NCBI GenBank assembly: GCA_020445415.1
Contig: JAGRGP010000049.1
Location: 1 to 35,885, forward strand
Direction: 5' to 3'
DNA: 35,885 bases
Origin: Gammaproteobacteria bacterium
GTDB lineage: Bacteria > Pseudomonadota > Gammaproteobacteria > Chromatiales > Chromatiaceae
Shown: one piece after another, positions 15,554 to 22,227 of the stretch
Layout of the letters: the number at the start of each line of letters is the position of its first letter
How positions within the stretch are numbered: the stretch's first letter is position 1
Made by a program: the position numbers and the translations under genes
Notes under the pieces: generated by a model
Database searches by the model: none
What the model saw: only the letters and a program-made list of their open reading frames with translations
Told to the model about the DNA's origin: nothing

Positions 15554-16327
15554 ATGGTTATCAGTCCGATCCCCGCCTTTAACGATAACTACATCTGGTT
15601 GCTTCGTGGGTCTGGCAACCAGGCTGTGGTGGTTGATCCCGGAGATGCCCTACCGGTTATCGAAATGCTGGACAAGGAAGGACTGGGGCTGGAGGCAATC
15701 CTCGTCACCCATAAGCATGGAGACCATGTGGGTGGAATCGAGAGATTGAAGCGTGTCTATCCCAATCTGCTGGTATACGGTCCCGCCGGTGAACCCATTC
15801 CCGCCATTGATCGGCGACTTCGCGGAGGGGATCGGGTTTCGTTACCGGGGGTCGGGGTGGAATTCGAGATACTGGATGTTCCGGGTCACACCGAGGGGCA
15901 TATTGCCTACTATGGAGCGGGTGCGATGTTTTGTGGAGACACCTTGTTCGCTGCGGGATGTGGACGGGTGTTCAGCGGCACCCACCAACAGCTCCATGAA
16001 TCGCTCACGCGCATCGCCGCGTTACCGGGTGAAACATTGGTTTACTGTGCCCATGAGTACACCCTGGATAATCTGGGTTTTGCAAGCTGGGTGGAACCCG
16101 ATAATCCGGATATCGCCCAACGCACCCTCGAAACAGAGTCTTTGCGTCGCGGTGATATCCCCTCGGTTCCTTCGCGGCTCGAGGTGGAACTACGTACCAA
16201 TCCATTCTTGCGCTCTGGCGTACCGGCGGTAGTCGCGGCCGCCGAGCGCTATGCCGGCCACCAGTTGGGCTCTCCGGCAGAGATCTTCACTGCGATCAGA
16301 ACCTGGAAAGACCGGGAGTACGACTGA
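15554..16327 (+). CDS. gloB: Hydroxyacylglutathione hydrolase (glyoxalase II)
   Basis: A 257-residue metallo-beta-lactamase-fold enzyme that hydrolyses S-lactoylglutathione to lactate and glutathione in methylglyoxal detoxification. It starts MVISPIPAFNDNYIWLL, typical of GloB. Metal ligands are THKHGDHVGG (HxHxDH), the His of VPGHTEGH, the Asp of FCGDTLF and the His of VYCAHEYT. The C-terminal glutathione-binding HAGH domain covers about 165-257 with NPFLRSG and the final IRTWKDREYD. I chose ATG at 15554, preceded by GGGAGG, two bases after hisI; the frame opens at 15512 but that part lies inside hisI. Confidence 0.95.
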   Translation: MVISPIPAFNDNYIWLLRGSGNQAVVVDPGDALPVIEMLDKEGLGLEAILVTHKHGDHVGGIERLKRVYPNLLVYGPAGEPIPAIDRRLRGGDRVSLPGVGVEFEILDVPGHTEGHIAYYGAGAMFCGDTLFAAGCGRVFSGTHQQLHESLTRIAALPGETLVYCAHEYTLDNLGFASWVEPDNPDIAQRTLETESLRRGDIPSVPSRLEVELRTNPFLRSGVPAVVAAAERYAGHQLGSPAEIFTAIRTWKDREYD

Positions 16328-16328
16328 T

Positions 16329-17663
16329 ATGTCCCCAATACTCATCAAAGAATGCCGTATGGTCAATGATGGACGAATCCTGGACGGGGATCTGCTAATT
16401 CGTAATGGCCGTATCGATCGTATCGATCCAGAGATTCCGGCCACTGACCGGTATCGGTTACTGAAGGCGGACGGGCGCACACTGATGCCGGGCATGATTG
16501 ACGATCAGGTCCATTTTCGCGAACCGGGGGCTACCCACAAGGGCGATATCCGCAGTGAGTCCATGGCAGCGGTCGCCGGGGGAATTACCAGCTATATGGA
16601 CATGCCCAATACCCACCCGCAGACTGTCACCCTGCAAGCGTTGGAGGATAAGTACCGGTTGGCGGCGGCTCGTTCGGCAGCAAACTACGGGTTCTATCTA
16701 GGTGCAACCAACGACAATCTCGATCAGATCCGTCAACTCAGGCCGGGGCAAGCCTGCGGCATCAAGGTCTTCATGGGAGCCTCGACCGGTAATATGCTGG
16801 TGGATCGGCCGGAGACCTTGGAAGCGATCTTCCGGGATGCGCCGCTGCTAATCGCAACCCATTGCGAGGATACCCCCACCATACTTGCCAACGAGGCGCA
16901 TTACCGCGCGGAGTACGGGGCGGATGTTCCCATGGAACTCCATCCCCTTATTCGGAGTGCGGAGGCTTGTTTTTTATCGTCGTCGCTGGCCGTGGACTTG
17001 GCGCGCCGCTTTGATGCGCGGCTACATGTCCTGCATCTGACCACCGCCCGGGAAATGTCACTATTCTCGGCGGGCCCCCTGGATCGTAAACGTATCACCG
17101 CGGAGGCCTGTGTTCATCACCTGTACTTCGACGACCGGGATTATGAATTCAAGGGATCCTTTGTTAAGTGTAATCCGGCCATCAAGTCAACCGCTGACCG
17201 GGATGCGATCCGCCAGGCGCTGGTAGACGACCGTATCGATGTCATCGGCACCGATCATGCCCCTCACACGCTGGACGAGAAGCTGAAGAGCTATTTCGAT
17301 GCCCCGGCGGGCCTGCCGCTGGTGCAATGGGCGATGCCGATGGTAGTGGAGCTCTATCACGATGGCTTGATCAGTCTTGAACGATTGGTGGAAAAGACCA
17401 GCCACGGGCCGGCGCGCCTGTTTGGCGTGGCGGAACGAGGTTACTTGCGAGAAGGCTATTGGGCGGATTTGGTCCTGCTCGATCTCAATAGTCCCACCCG
17501 CGTTGAGCGAGAGGCGGTACGCTATAAGTGCGGCTGGTCTCCACTGGAGGGGCAGCGGTTGCGCTCCCGGGTTGTTGCCACCCTAGTCAACGGGGAAGTG
17601 GCATACTACGAAGGGCGGGTCAATACGGCGGTACTGGGTCAACGTCTTCGGTTCAGTTACTGA
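16329..17663 (+). CDS. pyrC: Dihydroorotase (amidohydrolase class with Q-x-H variant)
   Basis: A 444-residue dihydroorotase, cyclising carbamoyl-aspartate in pyrimidine synthesis. Motifs in order are MPGMIDDQVHFREPG, KVFMGASTGNML (likely carboxylated lysine), IATHCED, LHVLHLTTA, KCNPAIKS and GTDHAPHTLDEK, followed by a C-terminal cap with YLREGYWADLVLLDL. In most amidohydrolases the first motif is HxH; here the first histidine is Gln. I recall the same DDQVHFREPG form in dihydroorotases of Bacteroidetes and some Proteobacteria, so this need not mean loss of activity. ATG at 16329 is one base after the gloB stop. Confidence 0.92.
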   Translation: MSPILIKECRMVNDGRILDGDLLIRNGRIDRIDPEIPATDRYRLLKADGRTLMPGMIDDQVHFREPGATHKGDIRSESMAAVAGGITSYMDMPNTHPQTVTLQALEDKYRLAAARSAANYGFYLGATNDNLDQIRQLRPGQACGIKVFMGASTGNMLVDRPETLEAIFRDAPLLIATHCEDTPTILANEAHYRAEYGADVPMELHPLIRSAEACFLSSSLAVDLARRFDARLHVLHLTTAREMSLFSAGPLDRKRITAEACVHHLYFDDRDYEFKGSFVKCNPAIKSTADRDAIRQALVDDRIDVIGTDHAPHTLDEKLKSYFDAPAGLPLVQWAMPMVVELYHDGLISLERLVEKTSHGPARLFGVAERGYLREGYWADLVLLDLNSPTRVEREAVRYKCGWSPLEGQRLRSRVVATLVNGEVAYYEGRVNTAVLGQRLRFSY

Positions 17664-17705
17664 GGCTATCGCCGGTCCCCACCGGAGGTCCTGGCGGGGC
17701 GGTGA

Positions 17706-18563
17706 CTAATCGGCGGAGATGCCGATTGCTCCCTTGCCGATCCCTTCGAAGGCCATCACCCGGAACTTGGATTCCGGGTACTCTCGGGAAAGTTGACCAC
17801 ATATGTACTCCGCCAGGTTCTCCACCGTGGAGTCGAAATCCACGAGATAGCAACGGTCCATTGGCAGAACCAGATCGAACTGGCCTTGGCTGGCGGTATA
17901 GCGGAAGTGAGCATAGCGGATCTGATGGTCCTGGAATTCCCGGTACAGATCTGCTCGGGTGGCGATAAAGATATCCTGCCAGCGGCCGGCCCACTGATAT
18001 TCCAATTCGGGGCTGCGGAGGCCGTCGCGATAGATCTGAATCTGGGACCGATGGCCATGGGCAATGCGCTGGCAGTTACCTTGGTGTCGCTTGAGCCCGT
18101 GGCTATAGCAATAACTGGCACCGGGAATATCCTCGGTGCGGAGCTCCAAGTGAATGTGGCGGACATTTTCGGCAAACATTGGCCGCAGAGTGGTGTGGAT
18201 CGCGGCGGAGATTTCCCGGGGGGTAGCACACTGGGTGTCGATGATGGCGATGGCTTCGGACGGGCCTTGATAGCGGATGGTGTGGCCCGATTTCAGCTCG
18301 AAGACCAGGTCGAAGCAACCATTCGATTGGCTAAGCCGGCAGCCCGGGTGGGCCGATGGCACGACTAAGCGGTGGTCGAAGTGCAAGTCGATGATGGACT
18401 TGATTCGTTTCTTTACTTCACTGAAATCGAGCACCATGCCCTGAGGGTCGAGCGCCCCTTCCAATACCACGTCGACCGACCAGCTCTGTCCCAGCAAACC
18501 GCGGGAGGGATCGAGCAGGGATAGATCCAAGGTGGCAAGTTGATTGACAAAAAGGCGGCTCAA
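17706..18563 (-). CDS. Tandem QueD-like 6-carboxytetrahydropterin/6-pyruvoyltetrahydropterin synthase
   Basis: A 285-residue protein made of two QueD/PTPS-like units. The N-terminal unit (about 1-151) keeps GMVLDFSEVKKRI (42-54), FDHRL (62-66) and the TPREIS helix but lacks the HGH metal site, which reads GQSWSV instead. The C-terminal unit (about 152-285) keeps the zinc and nucleophile motif with His155, Cys164, His169 and His171 (CQRIAHGH) and VENLAEYI. The halves thus complement each other in one chain. Similar fused proteins occur in gammaproteobacteria. Substrates in the family are 7,8-dihydroneopterin triphosphate or derivatives (queuosine or pterin pathways). Start is TTG at 18563, as no ATG precedes the conserved region. 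It is convergent with pyrC. Confidence 0.85.
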   Translation of the reverse strand: MSRLFVNQLATLDLSLLDPSRGLLGQSWSVDVVLEGALDPQGMVLDFSEVKKRIKSIIDLHFDHRLVVPSAHPGCRLSQSNGCFDLVFELKSGHTIRYQGPSEAIAIIDTQCATPREISAAIHTTLRPMFAENVRHIHLELRTEDIPGASYCYSHGLKRHQGNCQRIAHGHRSQIQIYRDGLRSPELEYQWAGRWQDIFIATRADLYREFQDHQIRYAHFRYTASQGQFDLVLPMDRCYLVDFDSTVENLAEYICGQLSREYPESKFRVMAFEGIGKGAIGISAD

Positions 18564-18665
18564 GGAAAGGGTCCAATAACGGAATCAACCGGCTGTTCCG
18601 GTCGAGGTGAAAATGCCCAGCAGTGAATTATCGCCAGGGGTCGTGGCGCTGGTAATGGTGGCAGA

Positions 18666-18881
18666 TTAAGAAAAATAATCCAAATGATTCCCGGTTCTTG
18701 CCAGGTCTAGATTCCGGGTTACTGCCTTCGATACCTGAGAATACTCCTTGTGGGAGTTTTGCTGGATGATCTCCCCGCATTGAAAGCACACCTGGTATAG
18801 ATTTCTATGGCTCGAGACATCGTCCGGCAACTCTTTCCCGCAGCCTAGGCAGTGCATTTTCATGGTCGTGGCACCCAACAT
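18666..18881 (-). CDS. Small zinc-ribbon-like protein
   Basis: A 71-residue protein with two CxxC pairs, CLGC (near residue 10-13) and CFQC (about 32-35), spaced 18 residues apart, consistent with a one-zinc ribbon, followed by a helical tail (SKAVTRNLDLARTGNHLDYF). ATG at 18881 has GAGG about 13 bases upstream; the inner ATG at 18863 is also possible. No family is recognised and no partner is evident; it is 102 bases upstream of the QueD-like gene on the same strand. Confidence 0.65.
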   Translation of the reverse strand: MLGATTMKMHCLGCGKELPDDVSSHRNLYQVCFQCGEIIQQNSHKEYSQVSKAVTRNLDLARTGNHLDYFS

Positions 18882-19271
18882 TACGTTATTTCCTCACCAC
18901 CGGTACACCATTCGGGCACCAGCGGTTCTCTATTTCATCCTAATCCTCCTCTTCATTATATTCGGCACCGAATTCCCAGACTTAAAGCTGTATTTCGCGG
19001 GTGCAGCATTTTTTGAAAGTATATAGTAGTGGCGATTTGAAAGTAAACTGAAAATTACTAAGTGTTTTACTGAGGTGGAATCACCCCGCTAACGGGGCCG
19101 AACTCCCGGTAATCCGAACCAAAACTTAGACTGCTACCGGCGTCGGATAGTGCATGGCGAACCCTTGAAATGAGGCAACGAGCCTGCTTCCATGTCTTTG
19201 CTCCGAAGGAGGTGTCAACCGTCCGTTGGAATAAGGGGTAAAGCGTGCGAACGGAATGCGCCGGCGGATTG
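18882..19271. other. 390-base stretch without a recognised gene
   Basis: Located between the zinc-ribbon gene and tRNA-Thr. On the plus strand it holds a short hairpin CCCCG-CTAA-CGGGG (about 19083-19096), a CATGG...CCATG pair enclosing GGCGAACC and GAGCC (about 19153-19194), and CTCC-GAA-GGAG (about 19211-19221). I compared it with the cyclic-di-GMP-I riboswitch, since a pilus operon lies downstream, and the match is not good enough to call. No protein of convincing sequence is encoded. Confidence 0.4.
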
Positions 19272-19347
19272 TGGAGCCGATGGGCGGATTCGAACCGCCG
19301 ACCGACGCATTACGAATGCGTTGCTCTACCGGCTGAGCTACATCGGC
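19272..19347 (-). tRNA. tRNA-Thr (anticodon CGT)
   Basis: The minus strand folds into a full 76-base cloverleaf. The acceptor stem GCCGATG pairs with CATCGGC over seven pairs, discriminator T is followed by encoded CCA, the D arm is GCTC...GAGC, the anticodon stem ACGCA/TGCGT encloses loop TTCGTAA with anticodon CGT, and the T arm is GGCGG-TTCGAAT-CCGCC. It closely resembles E. coli tRNA-Thr(CGT). It reads codon ACG. A strong promoter lies directly upstream. Confidence 0.97.
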
Positions 19348-19366
19348 CTACGCAGGGGAGTCGCGA

Positions 19367-19395
19367 AGTATAAAGAAAGCGAGCGGGGGGCACAA
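19367..19395 (-). promoter_or_regulatory. Sigma-70 promoter of tRNA-Thr with GC-rich discriminator
   Basis: On the minus strand TTGTGC (19390-19395) and TATACT (19367-19372) are separated by exactly 17 bases. The -10 box is followed by TCGCGAC, a GC-rich discriminator typical of stable RNA promoters under stringent control. The predicted transcription start is about a dozen bases before the tRNA 5' end. Confidence 0.7.
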
Positions 19396-19436
19396 TACAA
19401 TCGGCCGGGCGATCTCCCTGCCGGTTATTGGTGCGC

Positions 19437-19451
19437 AGGCACGGGTTCTGC
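19437..19451 (+). promoter_or_regulatory. Candidate sigma-54 promoter for the minor pilin operon
   Basis: AGGCACGGGTTCTGC has GG and GC separated by exactly 10 bases, as the -24/-12 elements require, and keeps GGCACG of the consensus; the first T of TGGCACG and the first T of TTGC are changed. It lies about 105 bases before fimT. The match is imperfect and may be chance. Confidence 0.3.
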
Positions 19452-19555
19452 GTCCGGCCAGGCTAATCTATTGCGGATGACCGTTTATCGGGAAACTGCC
19501 GCCGAGCATACCGGTAGGAGGTGAAGAAGTCTCCGGAGTTGCCTATATAGATGGC

Positions 19556-20089
19556 ATGCAGAATACACAGAAGCAATCCGCGGGGTTTACGCTGGTCGAA
19601 CTCATGGTCACCATCGTGGTGGTTGCCATTGTGCTGGCGGTAGGGATACCGAGCATCGCCCAGATGAAGCGAAGTAGCGAATTGACAACGGTTACCAACG
19701 AACTGGTAACCGCGCTCAACATGGCTAGGTCCGAGGCGGTGCGACGCGGTGCGGATGTCCAGGTCGGGCCGCGTGGCACCTGGGCGGATGGTTGGAACGT
19801 AGGCGCTAACCTGGATGATGCGGATCCCGACAATTGGGTAGTTTACCGAGAGTTTCAGGCACCGCCAAAAGGCGCTGCCGTTGCCATCAAGACAGCGGCC
19901 GTGCCGGCCATCGTTAATTTCGAAGCGATAGGCAACGTGTCTGCCGTGGCCTGTTTCGATATCACGGTTGCCAACTCGCCGACCTTGCGCAGTGTTCCTA
20001 TAGCGTTGGCCGGCCGTATCTCCACCTGCAATGTGGTTTGCGGCAACAACGCCAATCTTTGGGCGAATCCACCGGGCTGTAGCCATTGA
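19556..20089 (+). CDS. fimT: FimT/FimU-type (GspH-like) minor pilin
   Basis: A 177-residue type IV minor pilin. A short leader ends in SAG, cleaved before FTLVELMVTIVVVAIV, with Glu5 of the mature protein present and a hydrophobic N-terminal helix. The later part has ELVTALNMARSEAVRRG, the typical GspH/FimT segment, and a C-terminal region with four cysteines able to form disulfides. FimT/FimU is part of the minor pilin complex that primes the pilus and, in some species, binds DNA. First gene of the operon, 30 bases before pilV. ATG at 19556 lacks a good Shine-Dalgarno sequence at the usual distance, but an earlier in-frame start is not better. Confidence 0.9.
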   Translation: MQNTQKQSAGFTLVELMVTIVVVAIVLAVGIPSIAQMKRSSELTTVTNELVTALNMARSEAVRRGADVQVGPRGTWADGWNVGANLDDADPDNWVVYREFQAPPKGAAVAIKTAAVPAIVNFEAIGNVSAVACFDITVANSPTLRSVPIALAGRISTCNVVCGNNANLWANPPGCSH

Positions 20090-20119
20090 ACCGGGTAGAG
20101 TCTAAGGAGATAACTCGCA

Positions 20120-20545
20120 ATGAAATCACGGAAAACCAGCGGATTCACCCTGATCGAGGTCCTGATCGCCGTGGTGATATTTGCTGTTGGCCTGCTTGGG
20201 CTGGCGGGTCTGCAGGCAACCGGCATCAATCTCAACCACAGTTCTCTGATGCGTTCCCAAGCTACCTTGCTGGCCTACGATATCGTTGACTGTCTGCGTG
20301 CCAACCGTACCGCGGCTACCGCCAATAGTTACGATATTGCCATGGGTGATGCGAATTCCAGCGCCGGTGGTCTGCCAGAAACGGATGTGAACAATTGGCT
20401 TGCCAGGCTTGCCGGCCAGCTTCCCGGTGGTGACGGTTCCATTGCGGTGGACGCCAATGCCCGGGCCACGGTCGTGGTCCAGTGGAATGACAGCCGCAAC
20501 CCCAATGTGCCAGTCAAGACCCTGACCCTCATCGCGGATATCTGA
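20120..20545 (+). CDS. pilV: Type IV pilus minor pilin PilV
   Basis: A 141-residue PilV-like pseudopilin: leader MKSRKTSG, cleavage before FTLIEVLIAVVIFAVGLLGLAGLQ with Glu5, followed by NHSSLMRSQATLLAYDIVDCLRANR, a hallmark of PilV. It works with FimT, PilW, PilX, PilE and PilY1 at the pilus tip. A TAAGGAG element about 10 bases upstream gives ATG at 20120 a good ribosome site. Only two bases separate its stop from pilW. Confidence 0.93.
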   Translation: MKSRKTSGFTLIEVLIAVVIFAVGLLGLAGLQATGINLNHSSLMRSQATLLAYDIVDCLRANRTAATANSYDIAMGDANSSAGGLPETDVNNWLARLAGQLPGGDGSIAVDANARATVVVQWNDSRNPNVPVKTLTLIADI

Positions 20546-20547
20546 TT

Positions 20548-21633
20548 ATGAGTCTCTCAGTATCGTCATCGCGTATCGTTGTTACGCCCCGGTACCTGTT
20601 CTCAACACAGACTACCCAGCAAGGATTTGGACTGGTCGAGGTGCTCATCGCCTTGGTGTTGGGAATGGTGCTGTCGATTGGCATGGCCAACGTGTTTATC
20701 AGCAGTAAACAGGCCTACCGTACCCAGGACGCGCTATCGGGCGTTCAGCAGAACGGTCGCTACGCCATGGAGGTGCTCACCCGGAATATCCGCATGGCGG
20801 GCTACCAGGGGTGTGCCAACCTGGAGATCGTCGAACCCCATGTGATTGCGAACAATATGCCCGGCAGTGGCGTTTTCAATTTTGAGGAGGCGGTGCATGG
20901 CTACGCGGTGGATAACAACGGCGCCTTCAAACCCGCTTATTCCGGGACCAAGCCGGGACAAGCGGATCCCGGGCGGATAGTCAATGGCACCGACATGATA
21001 TCGGTTAGTCGCGCAGATGATTGTGGGGCTTACCTGGTAGGCAATATGCTGGCCGATAACGCCAATATCCAGCTCAATCCCGATAACACCTGCAACTTCG
21101 CGGCGGGAGACCTGGTATTGATCAGCGATTGCAAGACCTCGGACCTGTTCCGTGCGACCAGTGTCGCCAATGGGGCAAAGATGACCATTGCCCATGCCAA
21201 CAACATGAACTCCAGCAACCGGTTGAGCAAGCCCTATGGATCGGATGCCCAGGTGTTTCGTTATACCCAGTCGGATTACTACATCGGCACCAATGCATTT
21301 AACGAACCGGCCCTGTATGTGCGGGTAAACGGCGGCGCCGCCACCGAACTGGTGGAGGGGGTGGAGGACATGCAGTTTGACTACGGCGAGGATACCACCT
21401 CCGATCGTTCGGTGGATCGGTACTCGGTGGAACACGCCGATGTCGCTGCCGCGGGAGATACCGTGGTGGCGAGCTGGGGTAATGTTTACAGTGCCCGCTT
21501 GGCCCTTACGCTGCGCTCCCAAAGCCGGAACATCACCTTGCAGAACAGTGATCCAAAGAACCCAGCCAATGCGGACAAGCGTATGCGCCAGGCAATGACC
21601 GCGACTGTAGGACTACGAAACAAGCTGCCATGA
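20548..21633 (+). CDS. pilW: Type IV pilus assembly protein PilW
   Basis: A 361-residue PilW. The prepilin leader is unusually long (about 26 residues) and ends in QQG, before FGLVEVLIALVLGMVL, with Glu5 kept and Gly in place of the more common Thr2. It continues with SSKQAYRTQDALSGVQQNGRYA and LTRNIRMAGYQGC, both typical of PilW. The C-terminal part has VEDMQFDYGED, ARLALTLRSQS and the end ATVGLRNKLP, as in Pseudomonas-type PilW. The last four bases overlap the pilX start (ATGA). If the long leader is real it may affect the rate of processing; a later start is not available as an ATG. Confidence 0.93.
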   Translation: MSLSVSSSRIVVTPRYLFSTQTTQQGFGLVEVLIALVLGMVLSIGMANVFISSKQAYRTQDALSGVQQNGRYAMEVLTRNIRMAGYQGCANLEIVEPHVIANNMPGSGVFNFEEAVHGYAVDNNGAFKPAYSGTKPGQADPGRIVNGTDMISVSRADDCGAYLVGNMLADNANIQLNPDNTCNFAAGDLVLISDCKTSDLFRATSVANGAKMTIAHANNMNSSNRLSKPYGSDAQVFRYTQSDYYIGTNAFNEPALYVRVNGGAATELVEGVEDMQFDYGEDTTSDRSVDRYSVEHADVAAAGDTVVASWGNVYSARLALTLRSQSRNITLQNSDPKNPANADKRMRQAMTATVGLRNKLP

Positions 21634-22208
21634 AGACCACCCGATATCAATTTGGCCACGGAGAACGTGGCGCCGTGTTGATCACCGCCTTGATGATCCT
21701 GCTGTTGCTTACCATATTCGGTGTCTCAACCATGGATACCAATATTCTCGACGAAAAGATGGCCGGGAATATGCGCGATCGGAATACCGCGTTTCAGGCC
21801 GCCGAATCGGCGTTGCGGGCGGGCGAGAATTGGTTGGCCTCGCAAACTGTGCTGCCGGATATTCGAGATATCGGTAATGCCGCGGACACCAGTCCCATCT
21901 GGGATTTGAACTCACCGGACCAGGAATTTCCCAACATGACGAACAATGTGCCCTGGTGGGAAGAACGGGATACCGCCTGGTGGACCGGGAAGGCGGTAGT
22001 GATTGCCGCGAACCAGGCTGATGCAGCGTGGGTCCCGGGGGTGTTTGCCCAGCCCGGTTACCTCATTGAGCTGCTCCCTCCCAGCTTGGGAAGTCTGGAG
22101 GCCGGGCAGGCGCTGGATGGGGCAGATGTTTTTTTGCAGATTACCGCACGGGGCGTCGGGGGATCGGACAGCAGTGTCGTAGTGTTACAGAGTACGTTCA
22201 AGTGGTAA
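21630..22208 (+). CDS. pilX: Type IV pilus assembly protein PilX
   Basis: A 192-residue PilX. The leader ends in GERG, cleaved before AVLITALMILLLLTIFGVSTM, and is followed by DEKMAGNMRDRNTAFQAAESALRAGE, the diagnostic PilX segment. Mature position 5 is Thr rather than Glu, as is usual for PilX-type proteins that lack the canonical Glu. The tail carries several Trp residues (PWWEERDTAWW) before a C-terminal beta segment. It overlaps pilW by four bases and lies 19 bases before pilY1. Confidence 0.92.
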   Translation: MKTTRYQFGHGERGAVLITALMILLLLTIFGVSTMDTNILDEKMAGNMRDRNTAFQAAESALRAGENWLASQTVLPDIRDIGNAADTSPIWDLNSPDQEFPNMTNNVPWWEERDTAWWTGKAVVIAANQADAAWVPGVFAQPGYLIELLPPSLGSLEAGQALDGADVFLQITARGVGGSDSSVVVLQSTFKW

Positions 22209-22227
22209 CCGAAACAGGAGCGTTGAT

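Noticed and set aside
19121..19240. Possible cyclic-di-GMP-I riboswitch ahead of the pilus operon
   Set aside because: GGCGAACC resembles the conserved core, but the GACGCAAAGCC segment, GAAA-tetraloop stem and 3' GGUUACCG part could not be found; a tRNA on the opposite strand also lies between it and fimT.
20734..21522. 262-residue open frame antisense to pilW
   Set aside because: Shadow of pilW with unnatural His/Gly/Val composition and no ribosome site.
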